Part shown: positions 45,333-54,640 of the stretch, in pieces
Layout: the number at the start of each line of letters is the position of its first letter
How positions within the stretch are numbered: position 1 is the stretch's first letter
Assembly (NCBI GenBank): GCA_003402285.1
Contig: QFXG01000014.1
Span: 1 to 64,000, forward strand
Direction of reading: 5' to 3'
Length of the DNA stretch: 64,000 bases
Source of the DNA: Candidatus Nitrotoga sp. SPKER
GTDB taxonomy: Bacteria; Pseudomonadota; Gammaproteobacteria; Burkholderiales; Gallionellaceae
Position numbers and translations under genes: made by a program
Notes under the pieces: generated by a model
Told to the model about the DNA's origin: nothing
The model's database searches: none
What the model saw: the letters and a program-made list of their open reading frames with translations, nothing else

Positions 45333-46383
45333 AACTCCGATTACGATCTTGAATTATCAGCCTTTTTGCAATGGCATCCAATCGAGAAATGTAACGATCT
45401 AAACCCAATTTTCTTCCAATCTGTGATCGTGTGGTCGGATGACCTCTAATTTGAGGGTTAGGATGACACAAGTGAAAATACATTAATGCCATTTCTTCTT
45501 TATACTGATATGGCAAATAAGGAGCGAGTGACTTAGTTGCTTTGGAATGCGCGTCAATTAAGAATGGTAACAACTCTTCATAATTACCTTCCCATGTTTC
45601 ATTCTTGTATTGTTGGGGTAATTGGGAAAATGTTAAATTTATTGCTCCAATACCACAAAACAAAAAGGAAATCATGCTACCTAGTAGGTAGGCATCACTT
45701 CCATAACGACGATCCTGGTGATCACTTGGGATATGATGATAATAATATTCAGGAGGTGCATAAGAAAGATCTCCAGGGAATGCATATATATCAGTAGGAG
45801 CAAGATGATGTTTTGAATTTGACCTCCCTAAATCAGAAAGTTTATATTTTTTATCAGTTTTGAATGATAGAACATTTGATGGTTTTAAATCTTGGTGAGC
45901 TATGTCATTCTTATGCAATTGCGTCAATGCAACAGCTACTTGGTGGAGAACAAAACATTTCCAAGAATCAGTTTTGTCACCATCAAATGAAATTTCTCTT
46001 CGAATATCTCCACCATCTGCCAATTCAAAAATCAAGTAATAAACAGTATTAAATTCTGCATTTATCCCTGTTGGCAATTGATCAACTTGATATTCACCAT
46101 CATCGATTAATGTAACAATATGAGAGAGCCGTTTATCGCGGCATAAATTATTTAGTTCACGCTCAAAATTAAATTGCCTAGTGGTCTCTTCGACCTTTTT
46201 AATACCTGTTTTCAACGCATCATGTAAGTCTAAAGCTTTGAGAAAGGCTTGTTTGTTGTCTTTAGTGACAATATATCCATTAGAAAATACCCCTCCAGTT
46301 TGGCCTTTAAATGTTGGTACAGGCTCTTTTACATACCATCCATTTATAACATGACCACACAGTAACGATGAAGGAGTACTCAT
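45316..46383 (-). CDS. Hanks-type serine/threonine protein kinase
   Basis: The 355-residue protein has the catalytic core: Lys49 (AFLKALDL), Glu in FERELNNL, H163-Q-D165 in IAHQDLKPSN (HRD variant), D184-L-G186 in KLSDLGRSN (DFG variant), and Pro-Pro-Glu at 210-212. The glycine loop is degenerate (GQTGGVFSNGY). There is no membrane anchor or PASTA domain. It heads the cargo pair of the integrative element. Kinases in this setting often trigger abortive infection. Confidence 0.88.
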   Translation of the reverse strand: MSTPSSLLCGHVINGWYVKEPVPTFKGQTGGVFSNGYIVTKDNKQAFLKALDLHDALKTGIKKVEETTRQFNFERELNNLCRDKRLSHIVTLIDDGEYQVDQLPTGINAEFNTVYYLIFELADGGDIRREISFDGDKTDSWKCFVLHQVAVALTQLHKNDIAHQDLKPSNVLSFKTDKKYKLSDLGRSNSKHHLAPTDIYAFPGDLSYAPPEYYYHHIPSDHQDRRYGSDAYLLGSMISFLFCGIGAINLTFSQLPQQYKNETWEGNYEELLPFLIDAHSKATKSLAPYLPYQYKEEMALMYFHLCHPNPQIRGHPTTRSQIGRKLGLDRYISRLDAIAKRLIIQDRNRSYVSDI

Positions 46384-46651
46384 TGAATCCTTTCTTGAAT
46401 TTACTTAAAGATATTACTGAAACAGTGAAAATTCAAAGTATATCATTTCATATGATCATCAGTTTACTAGTCCCAGTGACCTCAATAAAAAGTGGGATTT
46501 AGGTAGATAATTAGCGTAGCTAAATCGTAACTTGATGACACTTTTTAGCATGTTTTGAGGCTTTACGTAACTGTAGATAAAATGGGCTGGTGTTACAGGC
46601 TATTGATTATAAAATAATTAAATTAGCATGTAGCTTCTACGAACCAAAGGG

Positions 46652-47896
46652 TCAAGCGCGCATTGGTATCACTTCCGCACCCATTTCTATTTTGTCGAGA
46701 TGATCCGCCCACTTTTGCATAATGTCGCGTCGCTCTTCAAAATATGAAGTACGCACGTATGCTGCCGCTGTCTGGTTAATTAGTGCATGAGAAAGCATCG
46801 CCTCTAACGCCTCCCATCGATATCCCATTTCACCAAGTATTGAGCGAGCAAGACTTCGAAATCCATGCCCTGTCATTTTGCCTTTGTAGCCGATCGTCTC
46901 TATTATTTTCAACACTGTATTTTCGCTAATAACTCGTCCAGTGGTGTTACGGTTCGGAAATACAAATTCATTTTGTCCTGTAATTGGATATAGATCGTGT
47001 AGTATTTTGACGGCTTGAGAGCATAGCGGCACCGCATGATCCTTGCGCTTGTCACCCTTCCCCTTGCGTCCTGTTTGTTCTGCCGGAATAATCCAACTTC
47101 CCGCTTCTAGGTCAAAGTCCGCCCACTTAGAAAACCGTACTTCACTGGTCCTCGTAGCCGTTAGCATCAAAAGGCGAAACGCAGATATAGCAATCGGCGA
47201 AACTTTATCCATGTTTTGATAGGCGGTTACTTCGCGAAGGAATACGGGTAATTCTTCAGGAGAGATGCAAGCAAAGTTTTCTACTTTTGGACGCTCCGCT
47301 AGAGCAATCCGAATTTCAGCCGGATTTAATTTTGCCCGTCCTGTTGCTATTGCATATTTGAATACTGAATTGATAGTTTGAAGCAAGCGATCACGTGTTT
47401 CATGGATACCTAATTCCTCCATCTCACGCATGATCTTCATAATGTCCATTGGCTCGATATCGGTAATCGATCGATCTCCAATAGTCTGCAAAGCGTATTT
47501 TTCTAAATTGACCATCCACTGCTGTGCGTGCTTTACCGTCCACATCGGCGATTTCACTTTGTGGAATTCAAGAGCAAGTTTCTTGAAGGTGTTAGAAACA
47601 ACATCATTTGTTTGGTGCATTGCCTGTTTTGCCGCTTGTTTGATTGCACTTGGGTCTGCACCGTTCGCAAGTATCTTGCGTGCCTGCTCGCGACGATCCC
47701 GAGCTTCCACTAGGCGCACTTCAGGATATACGCCTAGAGCTAGTCGCTTTTCTTTACCACCGAAACGATACTTGAGCCGCCAATACTTTGAGCCGTTCGG
47801 CATCACCTCCAGATACATGCCCCCACCGTCTGCCATTTTGTAGGATTTGGCTTCAGGCTTTGCCTTCTTTATTGCCACGTCGGTTAGCTTGCTCAT
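46652..47896 (-). CDS. P4-type tyrosine integrase
   Basis: The 414-residue protein has an N-terminal DUF4102 arm-binding domain (MYLEVMPNGSKYWRLKYRFG) and a catalytic domain with TRTSEVRFSKW (first Arg), GHGFRSLARSIL (His-x-x-Arg), and AAAYVRTSYFEERR (Tyr). It appears intact. It lies 178 bp from the 3' end of tRNA-Ser, and the GGGGGCAT repeats are next to its start. Confidence 0.95.
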   Translation of the reverse strand: MSKLTDVAIKKAKPEAKSYKMADGGGMYLEVMPNGSKYWRLKYRFGGKEKRLALGVYPEVRLVEARDRREQARKILANGADPSAIKQAAKQAMHQTNDVVSNTFKKLALEFHKVKSPMWTVKHAQQWMVNLEKYALQTIGDRSITDIEPMDIMKIMREMEELGIHETRDRLLQTINSVFKYAIATGRAKLNPAEIRIALAERPKVENFACISPEELPVFLREVTAYQNMDKVSPIAISAFRLLMLTATRTSEVRFSKWADFDLEAGSWIIPAEQTGRKGKGDKRKDHAVPLCSQAVKILHDLYPITGQNEFVFPNRNTTGRVISENTVLKIIETIGYKGKMTGHGFRSLARSILGEMGYRWEALEAMLSHALINQTAAAYVRTSYFEERRDIMQKWADHLDKIEMGAEVIPMRA

Positions 47897-47910
47897 ATTC
47901 TCACCTCACT

Positions 47911-47967
47911 GGGGGCATCGAATTTGTTTATGGGGGCACAAGCGTATATTATGCCCCCAAGTAACGC
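47911..47967. repeat. right-end arm-type repeats and possible core site
   Basis: GGGGGCAT (47911), GGGGGCAC (47932) and ATGCCCCC (47951) lie here, followed by AAGTAACGC (47959-47967). The last 9-mer also occurs at 41543-41551, at the truncated Slp gene, and at 41653-41661. The 41543 and 47959 copies are tentative attachment-core copies. Confidence 0.5.
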
Positions 47968-48005
47968 AAGCTTGCTTGAGATCGGTTGCTACACCACGGA
48001 CGTTA

Positions 48006-48040
48006 AAAAACCCGCCAATGCTATAAGCAGTGCGGGTTTG
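48006..48040 (-). terminator. terminator of tRNA-Ser
   Basis: On the minus strand AAACCCGC pairs with GCGGGTTT and is followed by TTTAAC, 34 bases past the tRNA 3' end. Confidence 0.7.
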
Positions 48041-48073
48041 CGAGATTATTTGAGACTGGTTAATAACGAGTTC

Positions 48074-48161
48074 TGGCGGAAGCTGTGAGATTCGAACTCA
48101 CGGAACATTGCTGTTCGGCAGTTTTCAAGACTGCTGGTTTAAACCACTCACCCAAGCTTCC
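48074..48161 (-). tRNA. tRNA-Ser (anticodon UGA)
   Basis: The 88-nt tRNA has GGAAGCT/AGCTTCC acceptor arms, anticodon TGA at 48127-48125 in a CTTGAAA loop, a long variable arm as in class II tRNAs, the TTCGAAT T-loop, and encoded CCA. It is next to the integrase of the island. Confidence 0.95.
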
Positions 48162-48348
48162 CAATTTGAATACATCACTGACATGCAATTGTGTTGCAGC
48201 TGCGAAGTGGGCGCATGATACCCGAAATCCTCTACTAATTTAAAGTCACTTTTCAACTATTACACATTAATCAACACAACCATTGCAACTTTTCCTCTGC
48301 TTCGATACTCTTACGTACGTTGTTAATACACCTTCTGGAGAAAATACC

Positions 48349-49032
48349 ATGCAATACCAAACCATTTCGCAACCAGGCGCGCTAGGGCTGGAACAAAATA
48401 AAGTCCTACGCAATACCTACATGATGCTGGCTCTCACCATGGCGCCTACCATCATGGGAGCCTTTATTGGTGCATCCACTAACTTCTCGTTCATGGCACA
48501 GAATCCCATCATGGCTCCGCTACTGATGTTTGCTGTAATGATGGGTATGCTATTCGCTGTCTCTGCGTTGCGTAACAGCGTATGGGGCATCGCCATGCTG
48601 CTGGGCTTCACTTTTGTCGCGGGTATTTTCCTTGGACCAATTCTGCAACATGCACTTCATCTGCGAAATGGCGCGCAACTTGTGGGCATGGCTGCTGGTG
48701 GGACCGGACTGATTTTCTTTAGCTTGGCGACCATCGCTTCTGTTACCAAAAAAGATTTCAGCTTTATGGGAAAATTTCTGTTCATTGGCTTAGTTCTGCT
48801 TGTTGTTGCGTCACTGGCCAATATCTTTTTTGCCATTCCCGCATTATCGCTAACCATCTCAGCTATTGCTGTGATGCTTTTCTCGGCTTACATTCTTTAC
48901 GATATCAGCCAGATCATACATGGCGGCGAGACTAACTATGTCATGGCAACCATGTCGCTGTACTTGAATATTTATAATATTTTCGTCAACCTGCTAAGTT
49001 TGCTGATGGCCTTTAGTGGTGAACGTGATTAA
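48349..49032 (+). CDS. Bax inhibitor-1/YccA family membrane protein
   Basis: The ~228-residue protein has seven hydrophobic helices and the family end ILYDISQIIHGGETNYVMAT. ATG 48349 is chosen with TGGAGA upstream. Relatives (YccA, YbhL) modulate FtsH or leak Ca2+. It ends in a strong terminator. Confidence 0.93.
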   Translation: MQYQTISQPGALGLEQNKVLRNTYMMLALTMAPTIMGAFIGASTNFSFMAQNPIMAPLLMFAVMMGMLFAVSALRNSVWGIAMLLGFTFVAGIFLGPILQHALHLRNGAQLVGMAAGGTGLIFFSLATIASVTKKDFSFMGKFLFIGLVLLVVASLANIFFAIPALSLTISAIAVMLFSAYILYDISQIIHGGETNYVMATMSLYLNIYNIFVNLLSLLMAFSGERD

Positions 49033-49051
49033 AGACTAATGACCTTAATTT

Positions 49052-49079
49052 AAAAAAAGCGGCGCAAGCCGCTTTTTTT
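49052..49079 (+). terminator. rho-independent terminator
   Basis: AAAAAAAGCGGC-GCAA-GCCGCTTTTTTT is a near-ideal hairpin and T-run, working in both directions. Confidence 0.92.
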
Positions 49080-49262
49080 ATGCACCCACAGAACTGCACA
49101 AGTATTTTAAGATAAAACTCTCTGCAACTTTTCTGAAGGAACCAGATACCATGACACCATGTTTTATAGCTTATTTATCATGCCAGAAGCATTTGTAGCT
49201 TGGGTTGTATTCTTATTTTAGGTTAGAATTCACTCCATTTTGTAATCTAGGTATAGGAATCC

Positions 49263-50495
49263 GTGGCCTTAATTGTTCAGAAATATGGCGGCACTTCGGT
49301 AGGTAGTCCGGAACGTATTAAAAACGTCGTACGTCGTGTAGCAAAATACAAAGCACTCGGACATCAATTGGTCGTTGTGGTTTCGGCCATGAGTGGTGAG
49401 ACCAATCGACTTATCGGATTAGCCAAAGAGATGCAAGCTCAGCCTGATCCACGTGAGCTTGATATGGTCGTTTCTACCGGCGAGCAAGTGACTGTCGGAT
49501 TAGTGTCAATGGGGCTGATTCAGGAAGGGCTGAAAGCTAAAAGCTATACGGGTGCACAAGTCAAGATTACCACCGACAGCGCCTTCACCAAGGCACGTAT
49601 TCTTAGTATAGATGAGCAAAATATTCGCGCTGATTTAGATAACGGATACGTGGTTGTAGTGGCTGGATTTCAAGGTATAGACAAAGATGGGAACATTACC
49701 ACCTTGGGACGGGGTGGCTCCGATACTACTGGGGTGGCGATTGCCGCAGCGCTTCACGCCGACGAATGCCAGATTTATACCGATGTAGATGGCGTATATA
49801 CGACCGACCCTCGCGTGGTGCCAGAAGCGCGCCGTCTCAAGACCATTACCTTCGAGGAAATGCTGGAAATGGCCAGCCTCGGCTCCAAGGTATTACAAAT
49901 CCGCGCAGTTGAATTTGCCGGAAAATACAGGGTTAAATTGCGCGTGCTATCAAGCTTCGAGGAAGAAGGCGATGGTACGTTAATTACTTTTGAGGAAGAC
50001 GATAAGATGGAACAGGCGATTATTTCAGGTATAGCCTTCAACCGTGACGAAGCCAAAATCACCGTACGTGGTGTACCGGATAAACCGGGCATTGCTTACC
50101 AGATACTAGGGCCGGTAAGCGAAGCCAATGTTGACGTGGACATGATCATTCAGAACGTGGGGGTAGATGATTCCACCGATTTTTCCTTTACCGTGCATCG
50201 CAATGAATTCGATAAGGCGATGGATATTCTGAAAAACAAGGTACAGCATCACATCGGTGCACGAAATGTAGTAGGTGACAATAAGACTGCTAAAGTATCG
50301 GTAGTGGGAGTCGGAATGCGCTCGCACGTCGGCATCGCCAGCAAAATGTTTCGCACCTTAGCAGAAGAGGGAATTAATATTCAGATGATTTCCACTTCGG
50401 AAATTAAAATCTCCGTTGTTATCGATGAAAAATATCTGGAGCTGGCTGTGCGCGTACTGCATAAAGCATTCGATTTGGATCTGGAGCCAGCATAA
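49263..50495 (+). CDS. lysC: aspartate kinase (LysC-type)
   Basis: The 410-residue protein has a GTG start. The kinase core carries IVQKYGGTSVGSPERIK, VVVSAMSGETNRLI, and GRGGSDTTGVAIAAAL. Two ACT domains follow (ISGIAFNRDEAKITVRGVP; VSVVGVGMRSHVGIASKMF), for feedback by lysine and/or threonine. It makes aspartyl phosphate for Lys, Thr, Met and diaminopimelate synthesis. Confidence 0.97.
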   Translation: MALIVQKYGGTSVGSPERIKNVVRRVAKYKALGHQLVVVVSAMSGETNRLIGLAKEMQAQPDPRELDMVVSTGEQVTVGLVSMGLIQEGLKAKSYTGAQVKITTDSAFTKARILSIDEQNIRADLDNGYVVVVAGFQGIDKDGNITTLGRGGSDTTGVAIAAALHADECQIYTDVDGVYTTDPRVVPEARRLKTITFEEMLEMASLGSKVLQIRAVEFAGKYRVKLRVLSSFEEEGDGTLITFEEDDKMEQAIISGIAFNRDEAKITVRGVPDKPGIAYQILGPVSEANVDVDMIIQNVGVDDSTDFSFTVHRNEFDKAMDILKNKVQHHIGARNVVGDNKTAKVSVVGVGMRSHVGIASKMFRTLAEEGINIQMISTSEIKISVVIDEKYLELAVRVLHKAFDLDLEPA

Positions 50496-50591
50496 CAAGG
50501 GGACGCCTGTTACAATGAACATACCACTTCCTGATACCGGGCATTGCGTCAACAAGCATAGGCGATACTCGCGAGAACAGCACTGCTTAGA

Positions 50592-50945
50592 TTAGTAGCG
50601 AATATATGACCGGAATAAACGAATTATTGCGGGCACAACCAACATTTTAACCTTACTGATTAACATATTTTTAGTACAGGCAAGGTTCTTCTTTAGAACA
50701 TTTCTCAATGACCCACGCGATACTGCCAGCGCTGCAATTAATACAACGCCAATAAGATAGGGATGCTGCGTTAAAAGTTTAAAAGTATGGCTTCGTGGAA
50801 ATGCGCCCGAATTACCAGATACAGCTGTTGAAATTTCAGTACTAGAAAATTGCTGGATAAAATTATTTCGATAGTTACGCCGACTTTCCTCCATCCGATC
50901 CAGGAGAATTTTTCTTTGCTCTTCGAGAGAAGATGACATTGTCAT
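50592..50945 (-). CDS. YqjK-like hypothetical protein
   Basis: The 117-residue protein has a helical, basic N-terminus (QRKILLDRMEESRRNYRNNF) and a central hydrophobic stretch (YLIGVVLIAALAVS). It is third in the YqjD-YqjE-YqjK-like set and overlaps its neighbour by 4 bp (ATGA). Confidence 0.65.
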   Translation of the reverse strand: MTMSSSLEEQRKILLDRMEESRRNYRNNFIQQFSSTEISTAVSGNSGAFPRSHTFKLLTQHPYLIGVVLIAALAVSRGSLRNVLKKNLACTKNMLISKVKMLVVPAIIRLFRSYIRY

Positions 50946-51310
50946 ATCGTATCCTTTACCAGCTGTGCATCTTTCTCTAATTCAATGCGTAACGTTTCAA
51001 ATGGAGATATGGGACGCGTTCTATTCTGACTCGCCAGAAAAACCCCACCAGCTGACAATGCATATAAAGCCACAACACTCCATGCAGATGCCACACGGTA
51101 TGGGGTCTCCCAGTAACTAACGATAATCGCCACACCTAAAAAAATCAGACTTAACAAAGCCAGCAGAAAAAAAACAATATAGCTAATTATCTGGGCACTA
51201 AAATAATGCCATTGGATCTTCATTAAGATTGGCACCAATTCCATATAATCGCCCATACGATGACGCGCAATTATGCCAAGTTGTTTAGCTTTTTTGATTT
51301 TTTCAAACAT
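50942..51310 (-). CDS. YqjE/phage-holin-family (DUF1469) membrane protein
   Basis: The 122-residue protein has two membrane helices (YIVFFLLALLSLIFLGVAII and VVALYALSAGGVFLA) with cytosolic ends, as in YqjE. It is coupled to the genes on each side. It is probably inner-membrane and linked to stationary-phase ribosome or membrane proteins. Confidence 0.8.
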   Translation of the reverse strand: MFEKIKKAKQLGIIARHRMGDYMELVPILMKIQWHYFSAQIISYIVFFLLALLSLIFLGVAIIVSYWETPYRVASAWSVVALYALSAGGVFLASQNRTRPISPFETLRIELEKDAQLVKDTI

Positions 51311-51358
51311 AACATTTATCTCGACTTAAAAAATTTAAGTGCTCTGCAATAAATAAAA

Positions 51359-51769
51359 TTAGCGCCTTGAAATTAACAGACCCAATAAAAAACCAATTGC
51401 AGCTGCATATCCCACTGCTTGCAGAGGGTTTTCTTTTACATACCCTCTAGAGCAATCGACTCCATCATTGAAATGCTTGCGCGCATCGGCCGCCATTATT
51501 TTTGCAACTTCCTTGGCAGACGCCATTTTTGTCATCAGTTTTTCCTTGGCTTCTTCCAAGTCAGTATCAGATAAACTCGGTATACGAGAAATCAAATCGT
51601 CTAAATCGGCCCGCAAATTAGATATTTCGCTACTTGCGGCGGCTTCTATTTGTCTCCCAGCAGATTTTGTGGCGTCCACAACATTCCCTACAGCCGTTCC
51701 AGTCCGTTGAGCCATATTTTCTGCGGCTGCCACTGCACCTTCTACTTTATTTGAAATTGTATTCGGCAT
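51359..51769 (-). CDS. ElaB/YqjD (DUF883) family protein
   Basis: The 136-residue protein has a coiled-coil body (DLDDLISRIPSLSDTDLEEA) and the family tail GYVKENPLQAVGYAAAIGFL followed by LGLLISRR. YqjD/ElaB tether ribosomes to the membrane in stationary phase. It is first gene of the set. Confidence 0.9.
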   Translation of the reverse strand: MPNTISNKVEGAVAAAENMAQRTGTAVGNVVDATKSAGRQIEAAASSEISNLRADLDDLISRIPSLSDTDLEEAKEKLMTKMASAKEVAKIMAADARKHFNDGVDCSRGYVKENPLQAVGYAAAIGFLLGLLISRR

Positions 51770-51918
51770 AGCTAACTCCTTATATTTTATAAGTAATGAA
51801 ATTTACGATAAAAACCAGGTAGCATTATCTTACATTCATTGATTTTGGTTTGTTCGCTGGCACACACATCTTTCATATTTAATGCGCTTATCGCCTATAT
51901 TCTAAATACGTACATGAA

Positions 51919-52698
51919 CTATTTATACTTAGCGACTTCTTCCAGTCGAACTCTACGCTCAGACAAATCCTGTAATAATTGCTCCGCCAAATCGCCCATG
52001 GGATTGCCACCTCTCAGCTCAGCTCTTTCAATCGTGATTTTAAGTTTATAAATATCCGATTGTTTTTTTTCTTGTAATTCTTGTTGAATTTCATCCATGC
52101 GGCGGCGTAACTGTCCAGTACGACGGATGATTTTCAATATTTTTAATTCCACGCCCTGATCAGCAATTAACTCGGGATCTTCAATTTCTTCCTGTATCGC
52201 AGGATCCTGAATAAATTCCAGCACCAATTTTTCAATGGCCTGCTGGTCACCGCGCTCGTAAGCAAGGTTCACCTTGATCATTAATCCATGGCGACGCAGG
52301 CGCTCGGGCTCCGTGGTAGCGCGATCTGGGTGCATCATCATGGCAGCTCGCCGGAATGCCTGTTTAAGTTGCGGCGTAATAACCAATGGAGGTGGAGGTT
52401 GAGCCTCTATCAACCCGGCTTCTTCGGCTGATTTTCTAGCTTGCTCTTGCGCTGCTTGTGCATGAACTTGAGCAGCTGCATCATCAGGGGATAGCCCCGC
52501 CTGTGCGTTAGCAATTTGCGCATCCAGTTCATCTAGCTGAGCATAAAATCTCCCAACCATTTCATAATAACGGCGCTGGAACTGGGCTGTTTCTGTTTTA
52601 GCTGTTTCCAGTTCCAATTCAGCCGAAATAACCTGCTCTGCAAGCTTAGCCTGATCGCTCACCAAACGGGTAAGCTCTTGGTCTAACGTAGGCTTCAT
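51919..52698 (-). CDS. J-domain coiled-coil protein
   Basis: The 259-residue protein has long coiled coils (residues ~1-85 and ~190-259) around a short J-like domain with HPD (FRRAAMMMHPDRATTEPER). A DnaK partner role is expected. The ATG overlaps the stop of the Sel1 gene, so the two are made together. Confidence 0.8.
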   Translation of the reverse strand: MKPTLDQELTRLVSDQAKLAEQVISAELELETAKTETAQFQRRYYEMVGRFYAQLDELDAQIANAQAGLSPDDAAAQVHAQAAQEQARKSAEEAGLIEAQPPPPLVITPQLKQAFRRAAMMMHPDRATTEPERLRRHGLMIKVNLAYERGDQQAIEKLVLEFIQDPAIQEEIEDPELIADQGVELKILKIIRRTGQLRRRMDEIQQELQEKKQSDIYKLKITIERAELRGGNPMGDLAEQLLQDLSERRVRLEEVAKYK

Positions 52699-54413
52699 TC
52701 AGGTGTTTTCCAACTCAGTGTAAATTCGTTAAGTTGCGCCCACGCGGCGCGATCGATTTGCTCTTTATGACCGATTCCTAATACTTTCAATTGCTCCAAC
52801 GCTCTGGTCTCACCTTGCTGTCCGGCCTTGCGATACCAGGACACGGCCTGCTGCTCATCTCGTGCCACACCCTGACCGTTGCTGTACATCAGTCCCAGAT
52901 TAAATTGTGCTTCTGCATGTCCTTGCTCTGCAGCTTTGCCGTACCACAATACCGCCTGCTGATCGTCCTGTATAACGCCCTGGCCATTGCCATACATAAT
53001 ACCCAGCGTGTATTGGGCTCGCATATCGCCCTGCTCTGCAGCCTTTAGAAACCAAAGTGCCGCCTGCTGGTCGTCTTGGGTAACCCCCAATCCATTGTTG
53101 TACAAGAATCCCAGATTTAATTGAGCCGTAACATGCTTCTGTTCTGCGGCTTTGCCATACCAGAATGCGGCCTGTTGATAATCCTGTGTAACGCCTTGAC
53201 CTTTTTCATACAAAAATCCTAGATTGAATTGTGCCTCCGCATGCCCCTGTTCTGCAGCTTTGCCATACCAGAATGCGGCTTGTTGATAATCCTGAAGCAC
53301 GCCCCGCCCTTTATTAAACGTGGCTCCCATTGCATATTGGGCTCGAACATGCCCCTGCTTTGCGGCCTTGAGACACCAAAACGCGGCCTGCTGATAATCC
53401 TGTATAACGCCTTGACCTTTGCTGTACATAGTGCCTAGTTCATATTGCGCACGTGCATGTCCCTGCTCTGCCGCCTTCATATACCAAAACTTAGCCAGCT
53501 TATGATCTTGTTCAGCTAACTGACCGCTGTTGTACATCGCTGCCAAATTGAATTGCGCTTGCGCATGTCCCTGTTCTGCGGCTTTACGATACCAGGACAA
53601 AGCAAACTCATAGTTCTCTGTGACACCTTGACCTTTCTCGTACATATATCCGAGAGATTGCTGCGCCCATGCATTTCCTTGCTCTGCACCCATGCGGTAC
53701 CAAAACATGGCCTGCTCATAGTCCTGTATAACCCCTTGCCCGTTGTAGTACATCGTACCTAGAGCATATTGTGCTCGCGTATGTCCTTGTTCTGAGGCCT
53801 TGATATACCACGATCTTGCCTGCTGGTAATCCTGTATCACGCCCTGCCCGTTGTAATACATTGTTCCCAGATTATATTGCGCCTGCTCAAACCCTCTTTC
53901 CGCCGCCTTTTGATACCAATAGAACGCTTGCTCGTAGTCTGTACTGACCACTTCACCAAGCCAATATAGCCTACCCAAATCATTCCATATTTCAGGATCA
54001 TCCTGATTTTGGTTAGCTCTACACCAATCGAAGGCCAGTCTTGCGTAATGCTGGGCGTGTTCCTTGTGCACCGGGAAGCTCCGCCCACCATTATGGAGAA
54101 GCGATAAGGGAAAATAGGCTTTGCCATATTGTTTATCCGCCAATTGCTTGAAGGCATCTAAAGCATCTTTTAGATCGTCTAAATCACTGCGTGTCCAGAC
54201 GATACCAAAGCCTGATTTATCGCCAAGTTCTATAATACGGTTATAGGCATTCCGTGCTTGGCGGTAAAGCGCATCGAGGTCTTCTGCCAGTAATGGATCT
54301 GTACTACTCATAACTGCCGCCATCCCGCGCGCAACAAGACTGCCACGTTGTTCCCCATGTACAACAACTTCCTGAGTCGCTACTTTGGCGGGAAAGTTTT
54401 TTTGTTCAGTCAT
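52695..54413 (-). CDS. Sel1-like repeat protein, about 11 repeats
   Basis: The ~572-residue protein has 11 near-identical 36-residue Sel1 units (pattern AQYxLGTMYYNGQGVIQDYQ, QAxFWYxKAAEQGHA). It has no signal peptide, so it is likely cytosolic. The ATG at 54413 is used rather than the TTG upstream. Sel1 arrays are protein-interaction scaffolds. Overlap with the J-domain gene implies a joint chaperone-adaptor function. Confidence 0.88.
   Translation of the reverse strand: MTEQKNFPAKVATQEVVVHGEQRGSLVARGMAAVMSSTDPLLAEDLDALYRQARNAYNRIIELGDKSGFGIVWTRSDLDDLKDALDAFKQLADKQYGKAYFPLSLLHNGGRSFPVHKEHAQHYARLAFDWCRANQNQDDPEIWNDLGRLYWLGEVVSTDYEQAFYWYQKAAERGFEQAQYNLGTMYYNGQGVIQDYQQARSWYIKASEQGHTRAQYALGTMYYNGQGVIQDYEQAMFWYRMGAEQGNAWAQQSLGYMYEKGQGVTENYEFALSWYRKAAEQGHAQAQFNLAAMYNSGQLAEQDHKLAKFWYMKAAEQGHARAQYELGTMYSKGQGVIQDYQQAAFWCLKAAKQGHVRAQYAMGATFNKGRGVLQDYQQAAFWYGKAAEQGHAEAQFNLGFLYEKGQGVTQDYQQAAFWYGKAAEQKHVTAQLNLGFLYNNGLGVTQDDQQAALWFLKAAEQGDMRAQYTLGIMYGNGQGVIQDDQQAVLWYGKAAEQGHAEAQFNLGLMYSNGQGVARDEQQAVSWYRKAGQQGETRALEQLKVLGIGHKEQIDRAAWAQLNEFTLSWKTPE
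52770..53940. repeat. 108-bp tandem repeat array (Sel1 units)
   Basis: At DNA level the units repeat every 108 bases with high similarity (for example CTGATAATCCTGTATAACGC and its variants). Such arrays recombine easily and repeat number may vary between strains. Confidence 0.7.
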
Positions 54414-54640
54414 AAGCAATTATTTGTCTAGTATGTACATTTTTAATGAGTGGATTAATTACTTTCCATTTCGCTGTGTGCTATGCAATCAGCCCATGAA
54501 TAATTATTCTTAAAATATGGCTTCCGACCAGAATGAACTGATAAAAACCCTAAAATTTATATTCATCAACAAGAGTCACTTGCGATCATTATTGATATAA
54601 ACCACAAATGTAATATTCATTTTGAATGGCTATATTATGA

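Noticed and set aside
48008-48039. Hairpin in front of tRNA-Ser as an attachment site
   Set aside because: It has a T-run on the tRNA strand and fits a terminator better.
31308-48300. CRISPR arrays
   Set aside because: Several repeats exist, but none are regularly spaced direct repeats with unique spacers; no cas genes anywhere in the window.
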